This document shows, piece by piece, positions 1 through 9,153 of a stretch of DNA of 47,614 bases. Source of the stretch: Candidatus Scalindua rubra. GTDB lineage: Bacteria > Planctomycetota > Brocadiia > Brocadiales > Scalinduaceae. The DNA lies in contig MAYW01000016.1 in the NCBI GenBank assembly GCA_001723765.1, forward strand, positions 1-47,614, given 5' to 3'. A model generated the notes under the pieces. It had not been told where the DNA came from and ran no database searches. It was given only the letters and a program-made list of their open reading frames with translations. The position numbers were made by a program, and so were the translations under genes. The stretch's first letter is position 1; every line of letters begins with the position of its first letter.

Positions 1-1587
1 GGCTTTTTTAGCATGAATTAACAGGGGATCTGCTTTATGCCTGTTCATTAAATTAACCCACGCCAGAACGATAGAATATAAAAGTGGAGGCGCTGCTATT
101 AACAAAAATAATATCGGTGATTTAAATGATGATAAAATTCCAAAATACTGATTGTCTAAAACACTCGTATCATCATAGTTATATGCGATTCCTTTTTTCC
201 ATGTTTCCAGGTCTTTTTTTGCAGGGGGAATAATTCCTACTCCTTCCGCATCATCTGCAGTAATTATTTTTGCTTCTTTTACCGTTAAAGGTATTGGTTC
301 TGAACGCACAACTTCATATTGTCCCAATTTGGTGTCAAAATAACAAAGCTCTATAGGAGGGACTTCTTTTACAGACGTATTAAGCGCTCGAATTGTTTGT
401 GTAAAGATTTTAGAATTTCCTGAAATTTCTCCATCAGCCATGTCTTTAGGTATTTTAAAATCTCTTACAAGAGAAGCCTGTTTATCAAGCGGAGGGAGCT
501 TGATATGTTCAAGGTATTCCGGACCGCTTAAAACAATCTGCAATGTTATAGGATCGCCAACACTGACATCTGTAGGCTTTGCAACTGCGCTGATTCTGTA
601 TTCTCCAATGTGTCCCATAAAATTTTCCGGCTGGTCTTTCAGGGGCACCGGCAACACCTTTAAATCCAGGGAGTTTGATGGCACTACAACCTTTTTATAT
701 TCACCTCTTCTGCCTGAATCAAAAAAACTGTCACTAAAAAAATCTGAAAAGATATCATCATTAAAAAATGAATCAAAGCGATTTCTTCTTGATTTTCTAT
801 AACCAATAAGCGCCATACAATTTGCCATAGCGTTTTCAATCTTGACAATTCCTTCTTTTTTGGGAATTAAGACCCTTTTAAATGAAATCGTTGAATATTG
901 TTTTCCTTCTAAATCTCCAGTCCCTTCTTTAGTAATTACTTCATCAGCCCCAATTGGTATTCTGTAATACTTGCCGCCGTCATTTATATCTATCTCAGGG
1001 TCGGCAAAATAAAATTCATCTGTACTGTCAAATAAAGGAACATTAAAAGCCAGTTCTTCTATTGTTCTATCAAGATAAAACGTAACGGCCAAAGTGATAG
1101 GCTCTCCTACATAACAGGTATTCTTTGATAATTCCATTCTCAACTTAAAATTATCAGTTTCCATTGGTTTGTTTACTTTGATATGCACTGGCGCCGTTTC
1201 TGCTTTCCGCCCGTTTGCGTAAACAGATATTGAAGGTATGGTCAACACTCCCGCTCTTTTGGGAGTTAAGCGATATGAAAAGAAATAACCTTCACGAACA
1301 TTCCTGGTCATTCTACCATTAATAATAGTAATTGAGCGGCTGCTGTTTTGCCGCCCTCCCTGATATTGAACTTTAAAATCTCTTAAATGTGATAAATCCG
1401 GTTTATCGGGATTTTCGCTACCTGAGACCTGAATCTGAAAAATAAAGGTTTCACCGACAAATACGCTTTGTTTTTCTACTACAGCGTCAGCCTTCAGCAT
1501 GGCGGAAGCGTAAACATTATTCGATGAAACAGCCGAAAAAATAATAAGATTTAATAGAACAGTATGTAATATCTTATAAATCTTCAT
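1..1587 (-). CDS. batD: BatD-like oxygen-tolerance protein, C-terminus cut by window edge
   Basis: Open from an ATG at 1587 through 529 codons to the left edge, so the C-terminus is outside the window. An N-terminal signal peptide (MKIYKILHTVLLNLIIF...) is followed by repeated beta-sandwich segments typical of BatD, such as VFVGETFIFQIQVSG, CYVGEPITLAVTFYLD and VSVGDPITLQIVLSG. A hydrophobic stretch near the end (SPILFLLIAAPPLLYSIVLA) looks like the usual C-terminal membrane anchor. The start lies 3 bp after the batC stop with an AAGGA upstream. Family knowledge: BatD acts in the periplasm with the VWA proteins BatA and BatB. The segment RRNRFDSFFNDDIFSDFF is an acidic, Phe-rich insert of unknown role. 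Confidence 0.88.
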   Translation of the reverse strand, partial: MKIYKILHTVLLNLIIFSAVSSNNVYASAMLKADAVVEKQSVFVGETFIFQIQVSGSENPDKPDLSHLRDFKVQYQGGRQNSSRSITIINGRMTRNVREGYFFSYRLTPKRAGVLTIPSISVYANGRKAETAPVHIKVNKPMETDNFKLRMELSKNTCYVGEPITLAVTFYLDRTIEELAFNVPLFDSTDEFYFADPEIDINDGGKYYRIPIGADEVITKEGTGDLEGKQYSTISFKRVLIPKKEGIVKIENAMANCMALIGYRKSRRNRFDSFFNDDIFSDFFSDSFFDSGRRGEYKKVVVPSNSLDLKVLPVPLKDQPENFMGHIGEYRISAVAKPTDVSVGDPITLQIVLSGPEYLEHIKLPPLDKQASLVRDFKIPKDMADGEISGNSKIFTQTIRALNTSVKEVPPIELCYFDTKLGQYEVVRSEPIPLTVKEAKIITADDAEGVGIIPPAKKDLETWKKGIAYNYDDTSVLDNQYFGILSSFKSPILFLLIAAPPLLYSIVLAWVNLMNRHKADPLLIHAKKA

Positions 1588-1590
1588 TTA

Positions 1591-2739
1591 TCACCAATCC
1601 TTATCAACCTCTGAATACCCAGCCCGGAAGGGCATCTGTCTCTTTTTATTTTCCTTTTCTTCTTTTAAAATATTGTCTGCATCATCAGGCAACTGAGCTA
1701 TCGGAGCTTTTTCCTGTTTCTTCTCATCCTCTTTTTCCTTCTTCCCTTTCTGCTGCGAACCTGCCTGTTGTTTTTTCTGTTCTTGTTTTTGCTGCTGTTT
1801 TTGTTGTCCCTTGTCATTTCGGCCGCTTAGCGCTTTTAAGGCATTTTCCAGTTCCTCAATCGCATTTCCCTGATTTTCAGCAGCGGGCTTCAGATTTTTT
1901 GACTCAAGGTTTCTGGATGCATCATCCTGCTCATTTTCGGCATTATCTAAATGCCCTTTCACTTTATCTAAAGGATTTATTCCTTGTTGCGCTAGCTGTC
2001 CCTGGTTCTGCAATTGCCGTTTAGCCTGCTGAATAGATTTAGAAATATTGTCTGAAAATTTCTGAGTTTCATTTTTAAGGTTTTTTTGTCTTTGAGTAAG
2101 CTCTTTTATTTTGTCATTTTCTTCTTTTGAAGCATCTTGAGTTTCGTTTAACACCTTTTGTTGTTTTTCAATCATCTCCTTTAATTTCTCAATCATCTGT
2201 TTTTGCTCTTCCTGCTGTTTCTTTTGTTCTTCCTTCTGTTTATTAATTTCATCAAGGATCGATTTCATAATTAAACGCACAACTTCAATGTTTTCGGCTG
2301 CTTCGTTCAATTCAGGATCAAGATTCAACGCCTCCTGATAATATTGAATACTTTTCTTACACTCTTCAATAGATTTATTGAGATCACTATCACTATAACG
2401 GCTGGATTCCTGAAACGAACTATTTCCAAGGTTAAATTTACATTTAGCTTCAAATTTTGCGTCTTTTGCTTTTAATGCAGCCTTTTCGAATGCTTCTTTT
2501 GCTTTTTTATAATCACCTTTTTTATAATATGCCGTGCCTTTATTATAATATATTTGTGGTGATTCAGGAGCATCAACCGAGGCTTTTTCATATAGAGATA
2601 ATGCCTCGTCAAATTTTCCTGATGCATAGGCATTGTTGCCTTCGAGGACTTTGTCTCTGACACTTTCCGCTCTTAATGGTGAAATAAAATTAAATAAGAA
2701 ACACAAAGTAATTACTATTAATTTGATATAATTATTCAA
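1591..2739 (-). CDS. batC: BatC, TPR protein of the Bat operon
   Basis: I place the start at a TTG (2739) because it follows GAGG with good spacing, overlaps the batB stop by 8 bp and gives a clean signal peptide (MNNYIKLIVITLCFLFNF..RAES). The reading frame stays open further upstream, but that part overlaps the batB coding end in another frame. The mature protein begins with TPR motifs (about residues 30-100: NNAYASGKFDEALSLYEKA, YYNKGTAYYKKGDYKKAKEA), followed by a long Lys/Glu/Gln-rich coiled coil to about residue 350. Family knowledge: BatC is a periplasmic TPR scaffold for the BatA/BatB VWA proteins. About 382 residues, slightly long because of the Q/K-rich tail. Confidence 0.85.
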   Translation of the reverse strand: MNNYIKLIVITLCFLFNFISPLRAESVRDKVLEGNNAYASGKFDEALSLYEKASVDAPESPQIYYNKGTAYYKKGDYKKAKEAFEKAALKAKDAKFEAKCKFNLGNSSFQESSRYSDSDLNKSIEECKKSIQYYQEALNLDPELNEAAENIEVVRLIMKSILDEINKQKEEQKKQQEEQKQMIEKLKEMIEKQQKVLNETQDASKEENDKIKELTQRQKNLKNETQKFSDNISKSIQQAKRQLQNQGQLAQQGINPLDKVKGHLDNAENEQDDASRNLESKNLKPAAENQGNAIEELENALKALSGRNDKGQQKQQQKQEQKKQQAGSQQKGKKEKEDEKKQEKAPIAQLPDDADNILKEEKENKKRQMPFRAGYSEVDKDW

Positions 2740-3761
2740 CCTTAACCTCACGTACTTTTTCGGAAGTGATAAATTCAATAAAAAGTAAAATAATTGCGAT
2801 GAAAATAAATATCTGAAATTTTTCTTCATACCTCTTAATGGTCTCAGATTTGAGTTCCATTTTTTCAGCGCTTGATATAAGAGTAGTATAAACCTCACCA
2901 AGGTCAATTGTGCCAGTTGCCACATTCAGATATTTTCCTCCAGGAGTGGCATTAACCATTTTTCGAAGTGTGTCTGCTCCCAATTTTGTCCAGACTTCCT
3001 GGCCTTTATACATTAAAAATGTTTTATTCCCATCTTCGTCAGTTATTGGAATTCTTTTGCCTTCATTCTCATCTCCCAGACCAATCGCAATTATTCTGAC
3101 ACCTTGTTCGCCGGCTTTTTTTTGCAGCTTCTACAGGAAAGCTATCGTGATCTTCGCCATCAGTGATGAGTATAATATCTTTAAACTCTTTTCTTTGATT
3201 ATCCAGGACTTCATTTAAAACTTTGCGAATTGCATCGCCAATCATTGTGCCGCCGCGCGCAATGCTTTCAGTAGAAATATCATTCAGCATCATTTTAAAA
3301 AATCCATAATCAAGGGTTAACGGACATTTAACGGCTGCATTTCCCGCAAAAGCGACAAGCGCAACACGGTCTCCCTGAAGCTGTTCCACACAGTCATGAA
3401 TTGCGAGTTTTGCCCGTTCCAGTCGATTTGGAACCAGGTCCTCTGCAAGCATGCTTTTTGAAACGTCGAGAAGAAACACTACATCGCGTCCACGTCTCTC
3501 AATTGTTTCTGGTTTTGGATTCCACGCAGGTCTGGTAAGCCCCAGAATAATAAAGATAGTCGCAGTTAAAATAAATGCGGCTTTCCATCTGCGTTTATTT
3601 CTGCTTGAAGATATTTTTATCTTATCAAAAATCTTTGCTTCAATGAAGATTAACAATGCCTTTTTTCGCATCAAACCGGCATAAACAAGAAAGCCTATCA
3701 GGACAGGTACAATCCATAAAAAATAGAGCATGTTTATGTCATGTAATTTTATTATGTTCAT
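2732..3761 (-). CDS. batB: BatB, membrane VWA protein, frameshifted at an A8 run
   Basis: The ATG at 3761 overlaps the upstream stop (ATGA) and is preceded by AGGA. The N-terminal frame has two membrane segments, the VWA MIDAS motif (FLLDVSKSM), the MIDAS threonine (GGTMIGDAI) and the distal aspartate (LITDGEDHDS). It then breaks in a run of eight A (minus strand; 3116-3123). With seven A the frame continues as EAAKKAGEQGVRIIAIGLGD and on to MYKGQEVWTKLGADTLRKM, ending with a membrane anchor (FQIFIFIAIILLFIEFI) and a stop at 2732. The join restores a normal BatB of about 340 residues, so a one-base insertion (error, mutation or slippage site) is the only defect seen. Confidence 0.86.
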
Positions 3762-5284
3762 GGTATTTTCCTGAAGAAAGTGCAATTTAATATGACTTCA
3801 ACAATCAATATGAATAAAGCAGCAAGGGCATATTTTGAAAAAGACTCCTTATAATCAACAAATCTTACTGATTCAACCTCACTCTTTTCCATTTGATCAA
3901 TTTCTTTATAGATTGAATACAGGGATTCAGCATCTTCAGCCTTACGGAAAAAACCTCCTGTAATTTCAGCAATTTGTTTTAAGGTTTCTGTATCAACACC
4001 TGCTCCCATAGGGACTTTGTAGGCGCCGAATGGCGTTTGAATTGTTGCAACGCCTTCCCCTCCGCCAATTGCAATTGTATAAATCTTTATACCCCATTTC
4101 TTTGCCAACCCGGCAGCCGTTAACGGATCACGCTTCCCGCAATTATTTTCACCATCAGAAAGGAGAATTATGACCTTGCTTTTTATCTCATATGACTTTT
4201 TATTAGATTCTCTCTGTTTTGCAATTGTTTCATCAGCCTTTTTTAACCTTGCGGCTCCTAAAGCCAATGCATCTCCTATGGCGGTTCCATCTTCTGCCCT
4301 GTTTTGAACAAGTTTTACTGTTTTTAAAAACTGAGGCAACGCCCCATGCGCCAAAGTTAAAGGACAAACAGTATTCGCATAACGGGCAAACACAATCATA
4401 CCGATTAAATCATCAGGTCGTCCATTAAGGTCATCTTTATAATTCAATTCCATTAAAAACTCTTCTGTAGTCTGCTCAGGTGCATGGAGCCCAAACCGGT
4501 TTTCGATATACCTTCTTAGAATATTGGATATCTCCTGATAAAATTTCTTTATCTCTCCTTTTTCAATAAGGTCTTCAGCAACAAGATTTTCCATCTCCCG
4601 ATATGCAATAATGTGCGCCGGAATCCTTTGTTCTTCTTCCTTAATTTTTCTATAATACTTCCGCCAGATGATCATTCCGGATATTGAAGAAATTATTACA
4701 ATTATTACGACTATTGAAATCCATACTTTTTTTGTATATTGAAATGGTATTTTTACCGGAGGAAGAATATCATGAATCTTTAAATCCTGCATTTTTTCAG
4801 GCAGGAGAGATTTTACAACTATTTCAATTTCTTCAGTTTCAAGTGTATGTTCTTCCTGCTCTGACTCATCCTTTTTAAAGAATTTGAATTTCATAGGGGG
4901 GATTTTATATTTTCCTGACAAGAAAGGTTCCAGGATATATGAACGGGAAATCTCTGTTTTATTTTTATCCAGTAATTTTGGCGGGGAAGTTTGGTAATCG
5001 ATTATGCCGAATTGCTCAAGTTTTTCTCCAAATCCGGGTAATTTTACTTTATAATCTTGTTCTGCAATAATTGAAATTGTCAGTTTTAAACGCTCAGCAA
5101 TACTGAGCTCCTTTTTATCTACATCTAATATTACTTTTACAGGCCCACGTTCAAATTCCTTGTGAATGCCTTCTTCCTCTTTTTTTGCGCTATCTGCATC
5201 TTCTTTCTCTTTACTGCATGATGAGATTAAAGAAACAGAAGTTAAAACAATTAAAATCATAAATATTTTTATTATAAGATTCAT
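3758..5284 (-). CDS. Lipoprotein (DUF4381-like) fused in frame to the C-terminal part of BatA; VWA domain lacks its first MIDAS motif
   Basis: Residues 1-286 form one protein: a lipoprotein signal (lipobox ISSC), a BatD-like beta region, a membrane segment (VWISIVVIIVIISSISGMII) and the cytoplasmic helical end typical of DUF4381-like Bat-operon proteins (EQTTEEFLMELNYKDDLN). At about 4425 the sequence passes directly into GRPDDLIGMIVFARYAN, the middle of a BatA VWA domain. The rest is normal BatA: CPLTLAHGAL, MIDAS threonine EDGTAIGDALALG, VIILLSDGENN and a C-terminal membrane helix. Missing are the end of the lipoprotein, the BatA N-terminal membrane helices and the DxSxS metal motif. This looks like a deletion joining two neighbouring genes. 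As it stands the VWA domain should not bind metal normally. Confidence 0.8.
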   Translation of the reverse strand: MNLIIKIFMILIVLTSVSLISSCSKEKEDADSAKKEEEGIHKEFERGPVKVILDVDKKELSIAERLKLTISIIAEQDYKVKLPGFGEKLEQFGIIDYQTSPPKLLDKNKTEISRSYILEPFLSGKYKIPPMKFKFFKKDESEQEEHTLETEEIEIVVKSLLPEKMQDLKIHDILPPVKIPFQYTKKVWISIVVIIVIISSISGMIIWRKYYRKIKEEEQRIPAHIIAYREMENLVAEDLIEKGEIKKFYQEISNILRRYIENRFGLHAPEQTTEEFLMELNYKDDLNGRPDDLIGMIVFARYANTVCPLTLAHGALPQFLKTVKLVQNRAEDGTAIGDALALGAARLKKADETIAKQRESNKKSYEIKSKVIILLSDGENNCGKRDPLTAAGLAKKWGIKIYTIAIGGGEGVATIQTPFGAYKVPMGAGVDTETLKQIAEITGGFFRKAEDAESLYSIYKEIDQMEKSEVESVRFVDYKESFSKYALAALFILIVEVILNCTFFRKIP

Positions 5285-5313
5285 AATTATTTGTTCTGTT
5301 TCCTCTAATTATC

Positions 5314-6687
5314 TTAGTCCTGTTCATTGTTTTCTTTTTCAGCGAATAATGCATGATGAATTACGACATCATAACGGTCCTTTAATTCGTTTAATAGCTG
5401 TGTGTGGATCTCACGTTCTTTTTCACTACGTAATGATTGATAGACCTCTTGTGCAACTTCTTCAAAGTTTCTTTGGGTTTTGTCCTCATATTCTCTTACT
5501 TTAATTATGTGAACACCTTTATCTGTTTTAATATCTTTATCTGCAATCTTACCTGATTTAGTTTCAAAAATAATCTTCTTTGCATCAGCAGAATTTCCAA
5601 AACCAGGTATATATGTAACGCCGTTATTTTCAATCCAGCTTTTTATTTCACCCCCTTCTTCAGATGTCACTTTATCAAGCGACATTTCTTTTGCCACGTT
5701 TTCAAATGTTTCATCCTTTAATTTCTCGCGTACTTTTAATGCGTCTTCATCATTTGAAACAAGAATGTGGCTTATTTTTACACGTTCGGGCTGAATGTAA
5801 TCATCTTTATGTGCCGCATAATAATTCTTGAGATCAGATTCCGTGATATTTATTTTTTCACTTAACTCTTTTTCAAAAAACTTGCGGGCAAGAAAACTCT
5901 TTTCCTGTGCCTTTAAAAGGTCGCGAATATTTTTATCATTCATCAAGTTTTCTTCTCTTGCTTTTCTGTAAAAAACTTCTTCAAGAATGATCTGGTTAAG
6001 AAAATTCATTTTCTGTGATGATGAAGAAAATTGTTTCAGCATCTTTTCCTTCTGTTTATTCCTTTCTTCAACTGGAAGGTAACTTGCGAGCTGCAAAAGC
6101 TGCTGTTCAATCGTTGTTTCAATCTTCTGGTCAAGGTCAGATTTAGTGATTTTCTGATTTCCTATTTCCGCAACCACTTCATCTTTGGATTTATTAATAC
6201 TGACCCTGTTATCAAGCTCATATTGAAGCGCCGCAAATTTCCCCAATGATTCAAAACACTCCTGGATTCTTCTGGAAATCTCTGTCTCAATTTCCTGGAT
6301 TTTTGCATAACTTTCAGAGCGGTAATAGCTTTCAATGGCCTTTGCATATTCGTTATCTTGCTGATAAAGTTTTCCAATCCGATACCATATATTTGCCGCA
6401 TCTATATTATCTAAACTGGCAGTATTTATATATTCTTTCCAGGTTAGAGCTGAAATTTCATTAAGTCCCTGTTTTTCCAGTTTTAAAGCCATGTCCTTTA
6501 TGTTTTCTGGAGATAAAGCGGTGCCTGCAGGATTAGTTTTTATGTTATCTATTTTTTTATATATTAAAATAACGGCTGAAATAATAATGATTAAGAGCGC
6601 TGCCATGAAAACAGGCAGAAGCTTTGATTGTCTCTGAGTACTTCTTTTGTCCGGCTTTGGAACGGTTAAATTAAGTTTTGCGTTCAT
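5314..6687 (-). CDS. Membrane-anchored SurA/PrsA-like peptidyl-prolyl isomerase (parvulin)
   Basis: 457 residues. One N-terminal membrane anchor (LLPVFMAALLIIIISAVILIY, about 25-45) is followed by a TPR-like helical part (YRIGKLYQQDNEYAKAIESYYRS), a SurA-type chaperone region with a helical N-lobe (residues about 170-300) and a parvulin domain from about residue 305 (VKISHILVSNDEDALKVREK, EEGGEIKSWI, KIIFETKSGKIA, GVHIIKVREYED). Expected to face the periplasm and assist folding of exported proteins. It sits inside the Bat operon between the DUF58 and lipoprotein genes with short spacers (16 and 29 bp), so it is probably co-transcribed and may help fold BatD or the VWA proteins (inference). 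Confidence 0.88.
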   Translation of the reverse strand: MNAKLNLTVPKPDKRSTQRQSKLLPVFMAALLIIIISAVILIYKKIDNIKTNPAGTALSPENIKDMALKLEKQGLNEISALTWKEYINTASLDNIDAANIWYRIGKLYQQDNEYAKAIESYYRSESYAKIQEIETEISRRIQECFESLGKFAALQYELDNRVSINKSKDEVVAEIGNQKITKSDLDQKIETTIEQQLLQLASYLPVEERNKQKEKMLKQFSSSSQKMNFLNQIILEEVFYRKAREENLMNDKNIRDLLKAQEKSFLARKFFEKELSEKINITESDLKNYYAAHKDDYIQPERVKISHILVSNDEDALKVREKLKDETFENVAKEMSLDKVTSEEGGEIKSWIENNGVTYIPGFGNSADAKKIIFETKSGKIADKDIKTDKGVHIIKVREYEDKTQRNFEEVAQEVYQSLRSEKEREIHTQLLNELKDRYDVVIHHALFAEKENNEQD

Positions 6688-6703
6688 ACGGCCTCCTGAT
6701 TTT

Positions 6704-7585
6704 TTATATCATTTTTCTGCGTTCACGGGTTTTAAAGAATTTCACCAGTTCACGAACAAAATCTTTATTAGTAAAAATTTCAACCTGGTCTATATTTAAA
6801 GATTGAAAAAGCTCCTTCAGCTTTTTCTGCTGCACCTCTCCAAGTTTTTCATAATTATTTCGAACACGTGAAGATGAGGTATCAATCGTAATACTTTCTC
6901 CTGTTTCAGCATCTTCAAGTTCAATTAACCCTACATTTGGCAGTTTAATTTCTCTTGGATCAATTATGGACACAGCAATCACATCATGGCGTTTCCCAAG
7001 AATATTGAGCTGTTTTTCGTATCCCTGTTCAATAAAATCTGAGACCAGGAATACAACACTTCTTTTATTTATAACGCGCCCCAGATATTCGATACCCAAA
7101 GATATATTTGTTTGCGCTTTTCTTGGCTGAAAATTTAATAGCTCACGTATTAACCGCAGAACATGAGCCGTGCCTTTTTCCGGCGGAATAAACATTTCTA
7201 TTTTGTCAGTAAAAACAATAAGTCCTGCTTTATCATTATTTTTTATCGCGGAAAACGAGAGCAAGGCGCATAATTCGGCAGCCACTTCATTTTTTAATTT
7301 TTCTGTGCTTCCAAATGCCCCTGACGCTGATAGATCTACCAGAAACATGACTGTTAATTCTCTTTCTTCAACAAAACGTTTCACATAAGGATGCCCCATA
7401 CGGGCTGTCACATTCCAGTCGATGGATCTGACTTCATCCCCCACCTGATATTCCCTGACTTCATCAAATTCAATCCCCTGTCCTTTAAAAACACTATGGT
7501 ATTCACCGGCTAAACAGTCATTTACCGCTTTGCTTGTATAGATTTCCAGATAGCGAATTTTTTTTGCAAGTTCTTTTGGGATCAT
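6704..7585 (-). CDS. DUF58 protein of the Bat/MoxR operon
   Basis: 293 residues, typical length. Contains the DUF58 signature (GDEVRSIDWNVTARMGHPYVK), followed by a VWA-like fold with a partial MIDAS (FLVDLSASGAFGS) and later AVSIIDPREIKLP. The start ATG at 7585 overlaps the moxR stop (ATGA), indicating translational coupling. Family knowledge: DUF58 proteins accompany MoxR ATPases and VWA proteins and are thought to act in their assembly or signalling; the exact activity is unknown. Cytoplasmic, no signal or membrane segment seen. Confidence 0.92.
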   Translation of the reverse strand: MIPKELAKKIRYLEIYTSKAVNDCLAGEYHSVFKGQGIEFDEVREYQVGDEVRSIDWNVTARMGHPYVKRFVEERELTVMFLVDLSASGAFGSTEKLKNEVAAELCALLSFSAIKNNDKAGLIVFTDKIEMFIPPEKGTAHVLRLIRELLNFQPRKAQTNISLGIEYLGRVINKRSVVFLVSDFIEQGYEKQLNILGKRHDVIAVSIIDPREIKLPNVGLIELEDAETGESITIDTSSSRVRNNYEKLGEVQQKKLKELFQSLNIDQVEIFTNKDFVRELVKFFKTRERRKMI

Positions 7586-8571
7586 GGCACATCAATGGTT
7601 TGAAGAATTGTTTCGATAATATCCTCAGATGTCTTTTCTTCGGCCTCAGCTTCATAAGTTATAATTACCCTGTGCCGTAAAACATCAATAGCAATGGATT
7701 TTACATCCTGAGGGGTCACATAACCTCTTCCTTCAATTAATGCATTGGCTTTTGACGTCATTGCCAGAAATATGGTAGCGCGTGGCGAAGCCCCATAACG
7801 AATCCATTGTCCGATATCAAGATTATAAGCTTTTGGATCACGTGTCGCTTCAACAAGGTTGACAATATATTCTTCAATCTTCTGGTCTATGAATATTTCA
7901 TCTACCAGTTCTCTTATTCTTACCACGTCCTGTGGAGTAAGTACCGGATTAACGTTCAAATCAGGTTTAGACGAAGCCATTTTTTTCATTATCTGCAGTT
8001 CATCGTCTTTAGGGGGATAAGTTATTTTAACCTTTAACATGAAACGGTCTACCTGTGCTTCCGGAAGAGGGTATGTCCCTTCCTGTTCAATCGGATTTTG
8101 AGTTGCAAGCACCATAAAAGGATCGTCCAATTTAAATGTTTCATCCCCTATTGTAACTTGCCGTTCCTGCATTGCTTCGAGAAGGGCGCTTTGCACTTTT
8201 GCAGGAGAGCGATTAATTTCATCTGCCAGAATAATATTGGCAAATACCGGTCCTTTTTTAATTGTGAATTCTCCGGATTTTGGATTATATATTAAAGTAC
8301 CGATAACATCAGCAGGCAGAAGGTCGGGTGTAAACTGAATCCTGTGAAATGTAGTCTGCAACATTTTTGAAAGCGTTGTTACTGATAATGTCTTTGCCAG
8401 TCCCGGAACTCCTTCAATTAAAACATGGTTATTACAAAGTAATGCAAGTAATAATTTGTCAATAAGCTTTTCCTGGCCAACAATAACTTTATGAGCTTCA
8501 CTTCTGATCTGGCTGATAAGAGAGCTTTCCTTCGCCGCTCTTTCACCGATTTGTTTTACATCAACTGCCAT
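7582..8571 (-). CDS. moxR: MoxR-family AAA+ ATPase
   Basis: 329 residues, full length for the family. Walker A is GVPGLAKT (near residue 55), Walker B ILADEINR with the following SPAKVQSALLEAMQERQ, and sensor 1 ATQNPIEQEGTYPLPEAQ. The C-terminal lid follows (YGASPRATIFLAM). First gene of the operon, so the promoter should lie in 8572-8720. Family knowledge: MoxR ATPases are chaperone-like and work with VWA partners encoded downstream, here BatA and BatB. Confidence 0.95.
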   Translation of the reverse strand: MAVDVKQIGERAAKESSLISQIRSEAHKVIVGQEKLIDKLLLALLCNNHVLIEGVPGLAKTLSVTTLSKMLQTTFHRIQFTPDLLPADVIGTLIYNPKSGEFTIKKGPVFANIILADEINRSPAKVQSALLEAMQERQVTIGDETFKLDDPFMVLATQNPIEQEGTYPLPEAQVDRFMLKVKITYPPKDDELQIMKKMASSKPDLNVNPVLTPQDVVRIRELVDEIFIDQKIEEYIVNLVEATRDPKAYNLDIGQWIRYGASPRATIFLAMTSKANALIEGRGYVTPQDVKSIAIDVLRHRVIITYEAEAEEKTSEDIIETILQTIDVP

Positions 8572-8722
8572 AATAGTTTCTCCTTAATGCTTTTTTGTAA
8601 ATACAAATTAGTTTTGGTTTCGTTTTAACTGTTTTACTGGCTTACAGGCATATTCCTAAATTTAATATATGTTATCTAAAGAATATAAGTTCATGATATA
8701 TAACTGAATAATGGATAAAAGA

Positions 8723-8816
8723 TACTCCCCAAAAGCAGGTACGCAGGGTTATCTTAAATATTTACCTTTTGGGGAGTAAGTTGTAAAACCAAAATTATTT
8801 AAATCCTGCGCACCTG
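8723..8816 (-). other. Interleaved complementary arms upstream of moxR, capable of a pseudoknot
   Basis: Arm A (8723-8735, TACTCCCCAAAAG) is the exact reverse complement of A' (8766-8778). Arm B (8736-8747) is complementary to B' (8805-8816) in 12 positions with one mismatch, which becomes a G-U pair if the minus strand is transcribed. The order A-B-A'-B' is interleaved, so the stems cannot nest; both together would make a pseudoknot or a 25-nt bipartite helix. It lies in the putative leader of the moxR-bat operon. Function unknown; a decayed mobile repeat is the alternative. Confidence 0.5.
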
Positions 8817-8924
8817 TTTTTAAATTATTTCCCATGATCTATACATTGATTAAATACTATTGGTTCCTAAAAAAAGATAAATTAAAGAGAATCAAATTCG
8901 CTTATTTTTTACAGTAAATAGTAC

Positions 8925-9080
8925 TTATTTTAAGTTTTTATTTTCTCTTGATACGTAGTCTGAAATTTGTTGTTTCAGTAGTTCGAGACTGACATTATTT
9001 GGGTCGTTAGCTTCTAAGTATTTAATACGTTGTTTTATTGTTTCAATAAGAGATTTTGGTTGTACTTTTTCATCAATCAT
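8925..9080 (-). CDS. Small hypothetical protein (51 aa)
   Basis: An ATG at 9080 opens a 51-codon frame beginning MIDEKVQPKSLIETIKQRIK and ending SRENKNLK. It is hydrophilic and predicted mostly helical. Only a weak purine stretch (AGAAAG) precedes the start. No family recognised. It lies between the broken histidine kinase and the moxR leader on the same strand. It could be chance, but the codon usage looks protein-like. Confidence 0.4.
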   Translation of the reverse strand: MIDEKVQPKSLIETIKQRIKYLEANDPNNVSLELLKQQISDYVSRENKNLK

Positions 9081-9153
9081 TTTTTATATCTTTCTAATTC
9101 AGTAATACTGCCTTTACAGAGCAATATAATAACCTGCTACCCATGAGCGTCAG

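Noticed and set aside
440-802. Plus-strand frame inside batD
   Set aside because: It is antisense to a continuous, homologous BatD reading frame.
2740-2925. Longer N-terminus for BatC
   Set aside because: The upstream extension overlaps the batB coding end and would bury the signal peptide in the middle of the protein.
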